This document shows positions 63,685 to 64,000 of a stretch of 64,000 bases of DNA, in pieces. Within the stretch, counting starts at the first letter, position 1, and each line of letters starts with the position of its first letter. The translations under genes were made by a program, and so were the position numbers. The notes under the pieces are model-generated. The model worked only from the letters and a program-made list of their open reading frames with translations. It was not told where the DNA came from and ran no database searches. Source of the DNA: an uncultured Alphaproteobacteria bacterium (GTDB lineage Bacteria > Pseudomonadota > Alphaproteobacteria > GCA-2731375); the NCBI GenBank assembly GCA_951812805.1, contig CATOSZ010000001.1:868001-932000 (forward strand), given 5' to 3'.

Positions 63685-64000
63685 TTACATATGCCACGCG
63701 GAATCACTCCCGCCAGAGTTTTTACACAGTCTGGGTGGTCTATGTGAGGTCACAAAACCCTATTCAAAACATAGCCTTATCCACATGAGCGACGAGCCGG
63801 ATATACTCCCGTACCGAGTGGCGGGAGTTCAGCTCTCCAGACACCTGTGGTCGTGGGGGGCTCGTGCCTGCTAGCGGTTCGTGACGTCCACCGTGCTGCC
63901 GCCCCCTGAGAGCCCTCCGCACTGCCTCCGTGATGACACTATTCCTAATAGTGGAAGATATCGATCACTCGCCAACCGCTTGAACCTCGGAAATCTGCGA
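63685..64000. other. Right-edge gap
   Basis: No gene is supported. A TTTTTACACAGTCTGGG stretch near 63719 resembles an outer end of the IS1182-type element, and the rest may be the flank of a further feature beyond the window. Confidence 0.3.

Overview
The window is GC-rich chromosomal DNA of an alphaproteobacterium, most likely of the Rhodospirillales type. The evidence is gene content (hopanoid-associated hpnM/hpnN, DUF5939-type cyclase, CsoR-CopA, a wide range of catabolic oxidoreductases and hydrolases) and codon use; no rRNA gene or ribosomal protein is present to confirm it. I recognised no tRNA, rRNA or CRISPR array.

Layout. 1-8 kb: end of a nitronate monooxygenase gene, a D-aminoacylase-type amidohydrolase, a diguanylate cyclase, an enolase-superfamily enzyme and a multi-PAS histidine kinase. 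8-11.2 kb: a tight operon mtnP-apt-YkgJ-like-pyrC (purine/methylthioadenosine salvage and pyrimidine synthesis). 11.2-13.8 kb: csoR-copA copper export operon on the minus strand, with a palindromic operator-like site upstream. 13.8-18.6 kb: hpnN, a nucleotidyltransferase and a CDP-alcohol phosphotransferase form one minus operon, divergent from hpnM; arfB follows. 19-24.3 kb: hyuA-hyuB-MFS operon in which hyuB carries a one-base frameshift. 24.4-36.2 kb: mixed metabolic genes (SDR, MetX-like hydrolase, DUF1835, LLM oxidoreductase, dienelactone hydrolase, molybdopterin oxidoreductase) and an AcnX large/small/TauD operon. Three copies of a GGGTCAGGTCTTG palindrome lie in gaps at 19.2, 25.2 and 27.3 kb.

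36.2-47.6 kb is a mobile-element pile-up. An IS21 element truncates an M1 aminopeptidase gene. A solitary second IS21 end truncates a secreted-protein gene. IS3-type ends with a 3-bp direct repeat enclose 5.6 kb that holds a complete IS66 element (8-bp target duplication) and a secreted beta-helix passenger gene.

47.7-64 kb returns to chromosomal genes: a divergent pair (a 609-residue secreted protein and a secreted caspase-like protease) that share a helical domain; a DehI-like gene; a peroxiredoxin gene whose active-site Cys codon is TGA, a selenoprotein candidate; DMT transporter, SDR and acyl-CoA dehydrogenase-like genes; an adenylate cyclase; ilvD; and a brnTA toxin-antitoxin pair. At 61-62.8 kb a single-gene IS66-like element, with its 8-bp duplication intact, splits a membrane-protein gene that can be rejoined in frame. 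An IS1182-type remnant lies near the right edge.

The two most interesting signals are the in-frame TGA at the redox centre of the peroxiredoxin (51995-51997) and the caspase-like protease with its domain-sharing divergent partner (47775-50905).
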